Below, one piece after another: positions 43,452 through 51,271 of a DNA stretch of 64,000 nucleotides. Within the stretch, counting starts at the first letter, position 1; every line of letters starts with the position of its first letter. Below the pieces are notes generated by a model, which saw only the letters and a program-made list of their open reading frames with translations, ran no database searches and was not told the DNA's origin. Position numbers and translations under genes: made by a program. Origin of the DNA: Oribacterium sp. C9 (GTDB lineage: Bacteria > Bacillota > Clostridia > Lachnospirales > Lachnospiraceae); NCBI RefSeq assembly GCF_002007235.1, contig NZ_MUHW01000004.1, forward strand, positions 62,001 through 126,000, written 5' to 3'.

Positions 43452-43502
43452 TAAAATCATGACCCTGTGTGAATTTAGTAATGTGGGTATAGGAGCAGAG
43501 CT

Positions 43503-43628
43503 ATGGATGATAATGATGATTTATTTGATCTGTGGATGTTAGGGAAAATGGTTCCTGCAGGCGGATGTCTTATGTGTCTCGTTGTTATGATTGGGATACC
43601 TGTAGTAGCACTGGCTTTATTGTTGTGA
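43503..43628 (+). CDS. 41-residue membrane microprotein
   Basis: ATG 43503 follows AGGAGCAG. The sequence is acidic at the start (MDDNDDLFDLWML) and then one membrane helix (CLMCLVVMIGIPVVALALLL). The short length and helix resemble holin- or toxin-like microproteins, but there is no family to cite. Confidence 0.45.
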   Translation: MDDNDDLFDLWMLGKMVPAGGCLMCLVVMIGIPVVALALLL

Positions 43629-43940
43629 TTTAGGTGGATACACTTCTGTATTTCATTGAAGACCTCTTTGGGTAGGAGGTAACCAAATTAAACGTAATCT
43701 CGTTATAGTGCGATAAACAGTCACTGCTCTTGGAAAAAATGATCTCCATTTTATTGACTTTTATCTGATGATATGAATTATATTATTTGTGCTGGATGCA
43801 AGCATAAAGCGTTCAAACATTGACACAAATTGGCAAAATGTTATAATTTTTAATAAATATACATGCTAATTTGAACCTTCCTGCAGGAAAGCGTGTATTA
43901 TCAGACATCGATTATGCGTGAACAAAGGGAGTTGACATAA
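43629..43940 (+). promoter_or_regulatory. consensus sigma-A promoter and leader of the RiPP-like locus
   Basis: TTGACA at 43820-43825, a 16-base spacer and TATAAT at 43842-43847 form a full-consensus promoter. About 85 bases of leader follow before the M42 gene. The rest of this stretch holds only an ACCTC/GAGGT stem near 43671-43690 and no coding sequence I can support. Confidence 0.8.
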
Positions 43941-44897
43941 TTGCTAAAGACACTTTGTGAAATGACTGCTGTATCTGGCTATGAGAAGCCGGTTATTGAA
44001 TATCTTTATCATAAATTAGAAAAGATAACATATGGTAAAGCATACATTGACAATGTAGGGAATCTTATCTTTTTCGTAAAGGGACAGGATAGCAACAAAA
44101 AGGTGCTGATACAGGCTCATGTAGATGAGGTCGGGTTTCAAGTAGTATCTAAAATTGAAAAAGGACAATATTCATTAAAAAGTCTTGGAAATATAAAAAC
44201 ATGGAATGCGCATCAGCAGAGAGTCATATCCGATAGTGGCGTGAGCGGCGTTATTTATGCCAAAGACGGAGAGCAGATGAAGCCTTATAATTATGATAAC
44301 TTGGTATTGGATATATGTGATAGTGAGTTATCAAAAGCTGTAGCAACGGGAGATATATTTACCTTTTGCTCATCTTTACAGGAAAGTAAAGAACGAATTA
44401 TAGGTAAGGCACTAGATAATCGTGTATCATGCTATTGCTTGATGGAAGCTATCTCTAACTGCGGCATCTTGAAAAATGATACATATTTCTGTTTTTCTGT
44501 AATGGAAGAGACAAATATGAGGGGTGTGCGTGTACTTAAAAGTAACATTCAGCCAGACATATGCATTTCAGTGGACGCCTCTGGAATTGGAGAGAGAAAT
44601 AGCCTTAAGCATGGTGATGGGGTTGGTATCAAGATATCGGACGGAATGGGAATCTCTACTGTACGTGCTGTTAAATTTGCTGAGAGTATTGCTATAGAGA
44701 ATAATATAAAATATCAACTAGAAGTCAGTGATGGCGGAACAAGTGAATTGATTATTTCCAATGAGCTAGATAATGGATGCGAAGAGTTAGGTATATCTAT
44801 TCCGTGTAGTTATATGCATAGTGCAAATTCTATTATGCATATGGGTGATGTAAATGAATGCTGTAAATTGTTGCCAGCACTGCTTTCAAGTATTTGA
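43941..44897 (+). CDS. M42-family metallo-aminopeptidase
   Basis: 318 residues from TTG 43941 (GGGAG 8 bases upstream). The dinuclear metal site of M42 peptidases is visible: His60/Asp62 in AHVDEVGF, Asp in KALDNRVSCYCLMEA, the Glu pair in VMEETNMRGV, Asp in CISVDASG and His in SYMHSANS. The usual GGTDA loop reads GGTSE, a departure. M42 enzymes trim peptides from the N-terminus. As first gene of the operon with a 33-residue precursor and a radical SAM maturase, it may remove a leader or degrade the peptide. A weak hairpin (about 44910-44940) separates it from the precursor. Confidence 0.82.
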   Translation: MLKTLCEMTAVSGYEKPVIEYLYHKLEKITYGKAYIDNVGNLIFFVKGQDSNKKVLIQAHVDEVGFQVVSKIEKGQYSLKSLGNIKTWNAHQQRVISDSGVSGVIYAKDGEQMKPYNYDNLVLDICDSELSKAVATGDIFTFCSSLQESKERIIGKALDNRVSCYCLMEAISNCGILKNDTYFCFSVMEETNMRGVRVLKSNIQPDICISVDASGIGERNSLKHGDGVGIKISDGMGISTVRAVKFAESIAIENNIKYQLEVSDGGTSELIISNELDNGCEELGISIPCSYMHSANSIMHMGDVNECCKLLPALLSSI

Positions 44898-44970
44898 AAA
44901 CTATGGTTATAAAAGCAGCTCATTTGTTGCTTTGTTATAGAAAAAATTTTTATATTGGAGGTGCACATCC

Positions 44971-45072
44971 ATGAAGAAAATCAAGATTACCTGGAAGAAC
45001 AAGAAAGTAAAAAAGGCTGCGAGAGTAAGCAGTATGTTTTGCTTCAAGCATTGTGAGAAGAACCAAAATTAA
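44971..45072 (+). CDS. putative RiPP precursor peptide (33 residues)
   Basis: ATG 44971 has an ideal GGAGGTG 6 bases upstream. The peptide is very basic. It has MKKIKITWKNKK at the N-terminus, with a W-K-N triplet of the kind cross-linked by cyclophane-forming radical SAM enzymes, and MFCFKHCEKNQN at the C-terminus, with two cysteines four apart around F and H. It is followed by an attenuator hairpin and a radical SAM/SPASM gene, the usual order for a ribosomally made, modified peptide. The short length, strong ribosome binding site and context are the evidence; there is no known family match. Confidence 0.65.
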   Translation: MKKIKITWKNKKVKKAARVSSMFCFKHCEKNQN

Positions 45073-45101
45073 GATTGTTCTTACAGAAGGTCTTGTGGGA
45101 G

Positions 45102-45130
45102 AGCGTGGCATTGTGTCACGCTTTCTTTCA
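45102..45130 (+). terminator. attenuator hairpin between precursor and maturase
   Basis: AGCGTGGCA pairs with TGTCACGCT (one G-U) over a 3-base loop, followed by a T-rich TTCTTTCATT. Such leaky terminators raise precursor over enzyme expression in RiPP operons. Confidence 0.7.
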
Positions 45131-45158
45131 TTATTAGAAAAAGAGAGGATTGATTTTA

Positions 45159-46484
45159 ATGAACACTGATCAGGATGTTTGCGAATATGACGAGAATGAT
45201 AGAGAAGCTGAAATAGATATAACAAAGGTATATCATTTCCCGAAAGAGATTGTAATAAAAAAGTATAATGGCGTTTACCTTGCTATATATACAGAGGGAA
45301 TTTTATGGCTGGTGCTCGAGGATGAGGATCAGATGAAAGCGTTTCAATTGTTGAGAGAAGGGAATTCCATAGAGCAGACGCTCCAGAGGGTTGATGAAGA
45401 ATCGGTTATAAGTGTAATAACACAGCTTGAAGCCAAAGATTTTGAGCATCCCATAATAAATGAAAATGTTGATAGAAACATTTACATTTACCTAACCAAT
45501 AATTGTAATCAACGATGCAGGCATTGCTATATGTTTGCAGGGGAAATAGAGTTCAGGGAACTGTCTAATGATCAGTGGATAAGTGTTCTAGATGATTTTA
45601 AAAAGAATGGTGGCGAAGGAGTAACATTTACCGGTGGTGAAGTGACCGTCTACAAGGGCTATGAAAACATTATTAGGCATGCTCATGATATAGGACTCAA
45701 GGTGACTGTTCTTAGTAACGGTATTTTGTGGGATAAAGGAAAAATCCGTGACCTGGGAGATAGCATTGATGAAATCCAGATCAGTATAGACGGATATGAT
45801 AGGGAGTCCTATTATCAAGTAAGGCAATATGATGGGTTTGATAAAGCAATACAATGCGTAAAGGATTTTTGTGAGGCTGGGACAAAGGTATCAATAGCTG
45901 TGACTCCATTATATGATAGATTATCAGAATTTACAGAAAAATTTGAACCACTGGCACGCGAACTGATGGATGATTATCCGAAAGTATTTATTAAGTTTAA
46001 TTTGGAACTCATACCGGGAAGAGAAATAAAGATATCGAATGAAGAGAATAAAGACTATAAACGAACACTAAGGGCATTAGTAGAACGACTGTATCCTGAT
46101 TTTTATACCGAGACGTTTGTTCTAAATTATGAGAATCATGTTCTTAGAAGAAACTGTGGATTCGGAGGAGTAAGTATTGCGGCAGACGGTCGTGTGTTCT
46201 GGTGTAATAGGGTTCACGAATTAGATAGTAAAATCAATATTCTTGATACGAACTTTTCTGAGTTGTTCGAAGAATCAGACAGGATTATGAAGGATACCTC
46301 GGTTGATAATACTACCTGTTGTAAAAAATGCGATGTTCGTTATATTTGTGGTGGCGGATGCCGTTTGAAGTATGAAGGAATACGACAGGTGGGGCAGCAT
46401 GAAGGCGAGTGGAAATATGAATGCGAAGGCAAAGATATCATCTACGATAAGATGATAAAGAGCAATGAGTTTTTCTTTGAATAA
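45159..46484 (+). CDS. radical SAM/SPASM peptide maturase with RRE-like N-terminus
   Basis: 441 residues from ATG 45159 (GAGAGG upstream). The N-terminal ~100 residues have a beta-rich, PqqD-like shape with helices after it and probably bind the precursor. The radical SAM core starts with the CxxxCxxC cluster in NNCNQRCRHCYMFAG, then GGEVTVYKGYE. The SPASM region has a Cys in RRNCGFGGVSI, Cys in RVFWCNRVHELD and CCKKCDVRYICGGGCRLKY, enough for auxiliary 4Fe-4S clusters. It probably installs a C-C or thioether cross-link on the peptide at 44971-45072. Confidence 0.88.
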   Translation: MNTDQDVCEYDENDREAEIDITKVYHFPKEIVIKKYNGVYLAIYTEGILWLVLEDEDQMKAFQLLREGNSIEQTLQRVDEESVISVITQLEAKDFEHPIINENVDRNIYIYLTNNCNQRCRHCYMFAGEIEFRELSNDQWISVLDDFKKNGGEGVTFTGGEVTVYKGYENIIRHAHDIGLKVTVLSNGILWDKGKIRDLGDSIDEIQISIDGYDRESYYQVRQYDGFDKAIQCVKDFCEAGTKVSIAVTPLYDRLSEFTEKFEPLARELMDDYPKVFIKFNLELIPGREIKISNEENKDYKRTLRALVERLYPDFYTETFVLNYENHVLRRNCGFGGVSIAADGRVFWCNRVHELDSKINILDTNFSELFEESDRIMKDTSVDNTTCCKKCDVRYICGGGCRLKYEGIRQVGQHEGEWKYECEGKDIIYDKMIKSNEFFFE

Positions 46485-46530
46485 ATTGAAAATATATTAT
46501 TGATAATGCTTAACCGGAGGGATACATTGT

Positions 46531-48987
46531 ATGTCAGATCTGATATTGAATATTAATATATCTGAAAGTAGGAAAAAGGGCAGAATTGTCTTGGAGACAT
46601 ATGATGGTACCATTCCGCATCTTAAGAACAAACAGTATTCCGGACCATTACGTAATGCCAATATAAATGGCATTGAGAAGATTGATAATCTTTCTTCTGT
46701 AGAGCTAGAGCTTATAAGGAACTATTTGAGTTCCTCAAAAAATGTGCAAGTGAATAAATACCAGCATATACTATCGGACTCAGGATTAAGAGAACTGGCA
46801 CAGTTTGCTAAATATGGTTGCTTATTCTATAAAGATAAGTCTACTTCCATGAATCAGGTAGAAACTGTTGAAATCAATGGTTCTGAGGAACAATCTTTCA
46901 TTACAGTTGGAAATGCCGGGATTGCATACAATAAAACAGAACTATTTTTGCGTGTGGATGAAGCGGATGAGGATGTCGCAAGACAAATTAGCTCAAAGGC
47001 ATATGTTAATATCAATACCAAGGATCATCCGCTGGAGCTTGTTTTTGAATATGATGATTTTTCTGTTAATTATGAGAGCGAGGAGCGGATAGTAGGCGCT
47101 GATTCAAATTATAGAGACTTTGGATATGAGGAGAGAGTAGTTTCGATTGTCAAGAGGAACAATTGGAACTATACGAAGAATATCGGATTTATTTATTGTG
47201 GAAAAGATTTTCCAAAAGACATAGCAAATATTATGTCTGATGGGATAAATGTATATATTGATAAGAAAACACAAATAGCAAGGGGAGATTTCTCTAATAT
47301 ACAGGTATCATATGGCATCGATTGGTTTGATGTAAATGGTACTGTTGAAATAGACGGACAAGAGGTAAATGTTGCTGACTTGTTTGATTTTAAGCAGCGA
47401 AAAGACAACTGGGTTGAATTTAATGGCAAGGTGTTTGCTTTGCCCGGCTCACTTGGTACAGCAATAAAAACTGCAGATAAAGTGGATGATGGCATAAGAA
47501 TAGGGAAAAAAGGTATTATTAATGCCGTCGAGATAGCCTTTGATACAAACGGTGGCAACGTTATTGGAATTGATAATTTAATTAATTACTCTGATACAGC
47601 GATGAGTATAGATAAGAAATTGTTATCAATTTTAAGAGAGTATCAGGTTACAGGCGTGCGTTGGCTCCTGTCACTTCGTCAAAATGGTTTTGGTGGTTGC
47701 CTTGCCGATGATATGGGTTTGGGAAAAACACTTCAGGTTATATCTTACTTATCGGATGCAAGTATGAATAAGACAAAGAATTTGATTGTCGTTCCCAAGA
47801 CGCTATTGATCAACTGGGAAAAGGAGTTTGCTAAATTTTCGCCAGATACAGAGGTTCTAGTATATCACGGATCCGGAAGAGACAGTGAAAGGATTGCAAA
47901 ATATAAAGTTGTCATCACAACATATGGAACTGCACTGAATGACATTGATGAGATATTAAAGGTTGAATTTGACAATCTCATTATCGATGAGGCACAGTAC
48001 ATTAAAAATTCTAAGTCAAAGAACCATAGAGCCATAAAAAGGATTTGTGCAAAGACAAAATTCATTCTTACAGGTACACCAGTTGAGAATAATATCCAGG
48101 AGTATCTTGGACTCATGCAGCTCATTAATCCGGAAGTATTCTGTAAAAATATTTATAAGTTGAAAAACGTAGAAGATGCTCAGAGAGTTGAAATTGTAAG
48201 AAAAATCACATCCCCGTTTTTGCTGCGTAGAATGAAGAAAGATGTTCTTAAGGATTTGCCCCTTAAACAGGAGCAGGTTCTATATTGTACAATGGATTCA
48301 GAACAGAGGGATTTGTATACCAAGATGCTACAAAGCATCCGTTATGAAATTAACAAGAAGAATGATAGATTTGAAATAAAATCTAACAGCTTAATGCTAA
48401 ATGGACTCTTGTATCTGGAACAAATATGCTGTCATCCACAGTTGCTTGACAAAACCCATAATCCTGATGGATGCAGAAAGTCCGCTAAATTTGATCAGCT
48501 ACTTGATATTTTAGAGAATTTGTATGATTCGGGACATAAGGTTGTAATTTTTAGCAGATTTACGAAGATGTTGCAAATGATTGAAAAGCAGGTAGCAAAG
48601 AGGCATTACAATTATTTCTATTTAGACGGAAAAACAAATAACAGAATGGATCTAGTTGAAGAATTTGAAGAAAGTGAGACCGGAATTTTTCTCATTAGCT
48701 TAAAGGCAGGCGGTACAGGATTAAATCTTGTGTCAGCGGATACGGTTATTATTTATGATCCGTGGTGGAACCCGGCAAGTGAAAAGCAGGCTGAGGATAG
48801 AATATATAGAATAGGACAAAAGAAAAATGTAATGATTTACAGAATGATAGTTGAGGATTCTATCGAGGAGAAGGTACAGCGATTACAGAAGGAGAAAACA
48901 GATTTATACGAAGATTTGCTCAATGGCCATGAAACCCCGATGGGGTTGACTGCTGAGATTATGCAAAATCTGTTTATGGCTGATTAA
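46531..48987 (+). CDS. SNF2-family DEAD/DEAH helicase in the RiPP-like operon
   Basis: 818 residues. The N-terminal ~360 residues are a helicase-associated beta-rich region. Then come motif I DDMGLGKTLQVISYL, motif II IIDEAQYIKN, motif III LTGTPVENN, and in the second RecA lobe KVVIFSRFTKML, AGGTGLNLVSADTVI and RIYRIGQKKNVMIYR. It is a double-stranded DNA translocase of Swi2/Snf2 type. It follows the radical SAM gene by 46 bases with its own GGAGGG ribosome binding site and no terminator. A DNA translocase is an unusual partner for a RiPP maturase and suggests a regulatory, self-protection or anti-phage role. Confidence 0.9.
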   Translation: MSDLILNINISESRKKGRIVLETYDGTIPHLKNKQYSGPLRNANINGIEKIDNLSSVELELIRNYLSSSKNVQVNKYQHILSDSGLRELAQFAKYGCLFYKDKSTSMNQVETVEINGSEEQSFITVGNAGIAYNKTELFLRVDEADEDVARQISSKAYVNINTKDHPLELVFEYDDFSVNYESEERIVGADSNYRDFGYEERVVSIVKRNNWNYTKNIGFIYCGKDFPKDIANIMSDGINVYIDKKTQIARGDFSNIQVSYGIDWFDVNGTVEIDGQEVNVADLFDFKQRKDNWVEFNGKVFALPGSLGTAIKTADKVDDGIRIGKKGIINAVEIAFDTNGGNVIGIDNLINYSDTAMSIDKKLLSILREYQVTGVRWLLSLRQNGFGGCLADDMGLGKTLQVISYLSDASMNKTKNLIVVPKTLLINWEKEFAKFSPDTEVLVYHGSGRDSERIAKYKVVITTYGTALNDIDEILKVEFDNLIIDEAQYIKNSKSKNHRAIKRICAKTKFILTGTPVENNIQEYLGLMQLINPEVFCKNIYKLKNVEDAQRVEIVRKITSPFLLRRMKKDVLKDLPLKQEQVLYCTMDSEQRDLYTKMLQSIRYEINKKNDRFEIKSNSLMLNGLLYLEQICCHPQLLDKTHNPDGCRKSAKFDQLLDILENLYDSGHKVVIFSRFTKMLQMIEKQVAKRHYNYFYLDGKTNNRMDLVEEFEESETGIFLISLKAGGTGLNLVSADTVIIYDPWWNPASEKQAEDRIYRIGQKKNVMIYRMIVEDSIEEKVQRLQKEKTDLYEDLLNGHETPMGLTAEIMQNLFMAD

Positions 48988-49181
48988 AAGAAGCAAATAA
49001 AAGCTATGTGAAATGCTGGGAGAACACATAAAAGGTGTTCTTCCGGCAAATTTTTATTATCATTAGAATGATGTGAAGTTTAATTTGGGAAGATGGGAAA
49101 GATGACGAATACTGTTGGTTTGGTAAGAATAAAAGAGCATCCATCCTAGAGCTACATTAGAGCAATGTAGCCCCTTACAAA

Positions 49182-49652
49182 TTACGATAATTGCTTATTA
49201 GCCCAAATTTTTAGAGCTTCTATGGCTAAAGACATATCGGATAAATGCTTTCTGAAAACTTCAAAATCATTACGTTCATCTTCTGAGATTTCGCCATCTG
49301 AGGTAATATCGATAATACGTTCTTTATCTTTGTTTAATGAATTTAGATTTGATAACAGTTTCATCGTGATTTGTGGAAGATCGTGAACTGTATCGACAGA
49401 AGGAACATTTGTTTTTCCTATTTCACATTCATGAACACAATAATAATTACAAAGTCTGGGCTCGTTGTACACTTTAGCCATTAATACAACATCTTCCGGG
49501 CGAGGCGATTGAATATTATTCTCTATTTTTTCTAAACGACTAGATGAAAGTGCACCATTTGTTGCATTATCAACATCAGCCCTAGACATTTCCAAAGATT
49601 CTCTAACATTTTGATATTCAGTTTTATTTTCTTTTGTAGATGCTTTACTCAT
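49182..49652 (-). CDS. XRE-family transcriptional regulator
   Basis: 156 residues. The N-terminal HTH (NVRESLEMSRADVDNATNGALSSSRLEKIE, read as two blocks) is of Cro/CI type, followed by PEDVVLMAKVYNEPRLCNYYCVHEC and a helical C-terminus. It converges on the SNF2 gene, with the intergenic stretch 48988-49181 in between. It may control the RiPP-like locus or the rightward accessory genes; no direct evidence. Confidence 0.75.
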   Translation of the reverse strand: MSKASTKENKTEYQNVRESLEMSRADVDNATNGALSSSRLEKIENNIQSPRPEDVVLMAKVYNEPRLCNYYCVHECEIGKTNVPSVDTVHDLPQITMKLLSNLNSLNKDKERIIDITSDGEISEDERNDFEVFRKHLSDMSLAIEALKIWANKQLS

Positions 49653-49840
49653 CTTGAAATCCCCTCATAAGTGTAGTCATCAAAAAAATTATAACATAAA
49701 ATGTTGGAATTTCGCGAAAATAGTGAATCCAGCAGCTTAATTTCACGATATTTTATGTATATCGTATCACCATAATTAAGTATGATAATGTCATAAAACA
49801 ACACAGATTAAAAAGTAATGTAGGATGAAGGGGAGGATAA

Positions 49841-50011
49841 ATGATGGATGTTAAAGATAGAATAAGAACCATCCTTTTACTGGAGGAAATGCAAAAAAAT
49901 AAAGAAATGTCAAAGAGTTTAGGACTTGTTGATAAGTCAAAGTTTGGAGTTGAAGATTATCGGAATGATAATAAAAAAGATTCTATAGATATCAGTCATA
50001 TTAATGTTTAG
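49841..50011 (+). CDS. 56-residue hypothetical protein
   Basis: ATG 49841 follows GGGGAGG, a strong ribosome binding site. The product is helical and charged (DVKDRIRTILLLEEMQKNKE) with no membrane segment. It ends at TAG 50009-50011, whose G begins the ribosome binding site of the next gene, so the two are coupled. Confidence 0.55.
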   Translation: MMDVKDRIRTILLLEEMQKNKEMSKSLGLVDKSKFGVEDYRNDNKKDSIDISHINV

Positions 50012-50027
50012 GAGGTTCAAAATTTCA

Positions 50028-50186
50028 ATGAATAATGTAGCTAAGGCAATGATTATATTGTTTCTGTTTATTTACATATTGTCACCCATTGATTTAATAC
50101 CGGGTTGTCCTATTGACGACTTGATAATTACATTAATTGGAGTTGCTGCAATGCAGAAGGGTAATACTATTAAAGCAATTAACTAA
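50028..50186 (+). CDS. DUF1232 (YkvA-like) small membrane protein
   Basis: 52 residues from ATG 50028 (GGAGG 12 bases upstream; 50004 is an alternative). One membrane helix (AMIILFLFIYILS) runs into SPIDLIPGCPIDDLIITLIG, the DUF1232 signature. Function unknown. Confidence 0.7.
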   Translation: MNNVAKAMIILFLFIYILSPIDLIPGCPIDDLIITLIGVAAMQKGNTIKAIN

Positions 50187-50518
50187 ATCAAATATATCAA
50201 ACTTTTGGTGATTACAAGCTATTCTTTAAATGATTGTCTTCTGGAAGAGTAGCGATTTTTGAAAATATAATACTCATTTAGACTATAACGGATAGGAGAC
50301 AAGCTTTAATTATATTATCAGTCCGTCGAAAACTCCTTTCAATTTTCCTTCACTCAGCGGAAAGTCTAAATGAGTATCCGCTGAGGCTTTTACTGGTTAA
50401 GGTAACCGGAATAATTAAGAAACTAACCATAATAATCAAAATTATTCATCACATTACGGGTGAAGAATATTAAGAGAAAATATATTAGTCAATTCTAACC
50501 TAAAAAGGAGTTTAACAG
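50187..50518 (+). promoter_or_regulatory. non-coding stretch with one hairpin
   Basis: No coding sequence seen. CTCAGCGGA (50353-50361) and TCCGCTGAG (50377-50385) form a perfect 9-bp stem with a 15-base loop, followed by GCTTTTAC; it is probably a terminator. The loop repeats the word TAAATGAGTA, which has a relative near 50272 (ACTCATTTA, inverted). An AAAGGAG for the next gene ends the region. Confidence 0.5.
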
Positions 50519-51178
50519 ATGAAAACAAATATTGTTATTGATGTTGAAATGTGTGGAGTCAAGCAGAGAAAGTCTTGTTATTCATGCAGGAATGAGATCA
50601 TACAAATTGGAGCGGTAATGCTTGATGAGACATATGAAATCGTAGATATGTTTTCAACATATGTTAAGCCAAGATACGGGAGAATTGATAATTACATATT
50701 TAAGTTAACCGGGATATCAGATAAATCTATAAAGGATGCGCCGGATATTGAAGATGCATTAACCAATATGCTTGAATGGATAGGCGGCAATGATGCAGTA
50801 TTTTATTCATGGAGTACCACGGATTTCTTTCAAATACGTAATGAAATCCGTTCAAAATGTCAGGAAAGTTCTAAGTGGGACTCACTTTTAGACATTGGGA
50901 ACTGGGTAGACTATCAACAGAAGCTTGGAAAAAGGTTATGCGCAGAGCATCTGATTAAATTATCTGATGCGCTTCTTCTGGCTGAGGTTGATACTCAAGG
51001 CAACATGCATAATGGTCTGGATGATGCTTATAACACGGCTCTTATGATAGCTAAGCTGGAAGTGCAAAAAAATTATATGACACTTATTGAAAAGTATCGG
51101 GCTAGAGAAGCTGAACAGAAACCTTTATCGGTTTCTCTTGGAGATTTAATGAAAGGAATCATGTTGGCGACGGCATAG
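50519..51178 (+). CDS. DnaQ/RNase T-like 3'-5' exonuclease
   Basis: 219 residues. DEDDh motifs: IDVEMCGVK (Asp, Glu), VFYSWSTTDFF (Asp) and HNGLDDAYNTALM (His, Asp). KLTGISDKSIKDAPDI is typical of the family. It is the complete relative of the truncated exonuclease half fused to DUF5688 at 8005-9012. It may trim DNA or RNA ends during transfer or act as an accessory nuclease. ATG 50519 follows AAAGGAG. Confidence 0.85.
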   Translation: MKTNIVIDVEMCGVKQRKSCYSCRNEIIQIGAVMLDETYEIVDMFSTYVKPRYGRIDNYIFKLTGISDKSIKDAPDIEDALTNMLEWIGGNDAVFYSWSTTDFFQIRNEIRSKCQESSKWDSLLDIGNWVDYQQKLGKRLCAEHLIKLSDALLLAEVDTQGNMHNGLDDAYNTALMIAKLEVQKNYMTLIEKYRAREAEQKPLSVSLGDLMKGIMLATA

Positions 51179-51271
51179 TATTAAACACTTGCTCTTGAAA
51201 CAATTGCCAAGAATATTTTTTCTTTGTAAAAAAAGGATTTTTTTAAAAAGAAGAAGGGAGTCTTCGTTATC

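Noticed and set aside
49093-49149. A possible 18-residue peptide (MGKMTNTVGLVRIKEHPS) between the SNF2 gene and the XRE gene
   Set aside because: There is only a weak GGGAAG close to the ATG, no similarity to the 33-residue precursor and no conserved neighbour; it could be chance.
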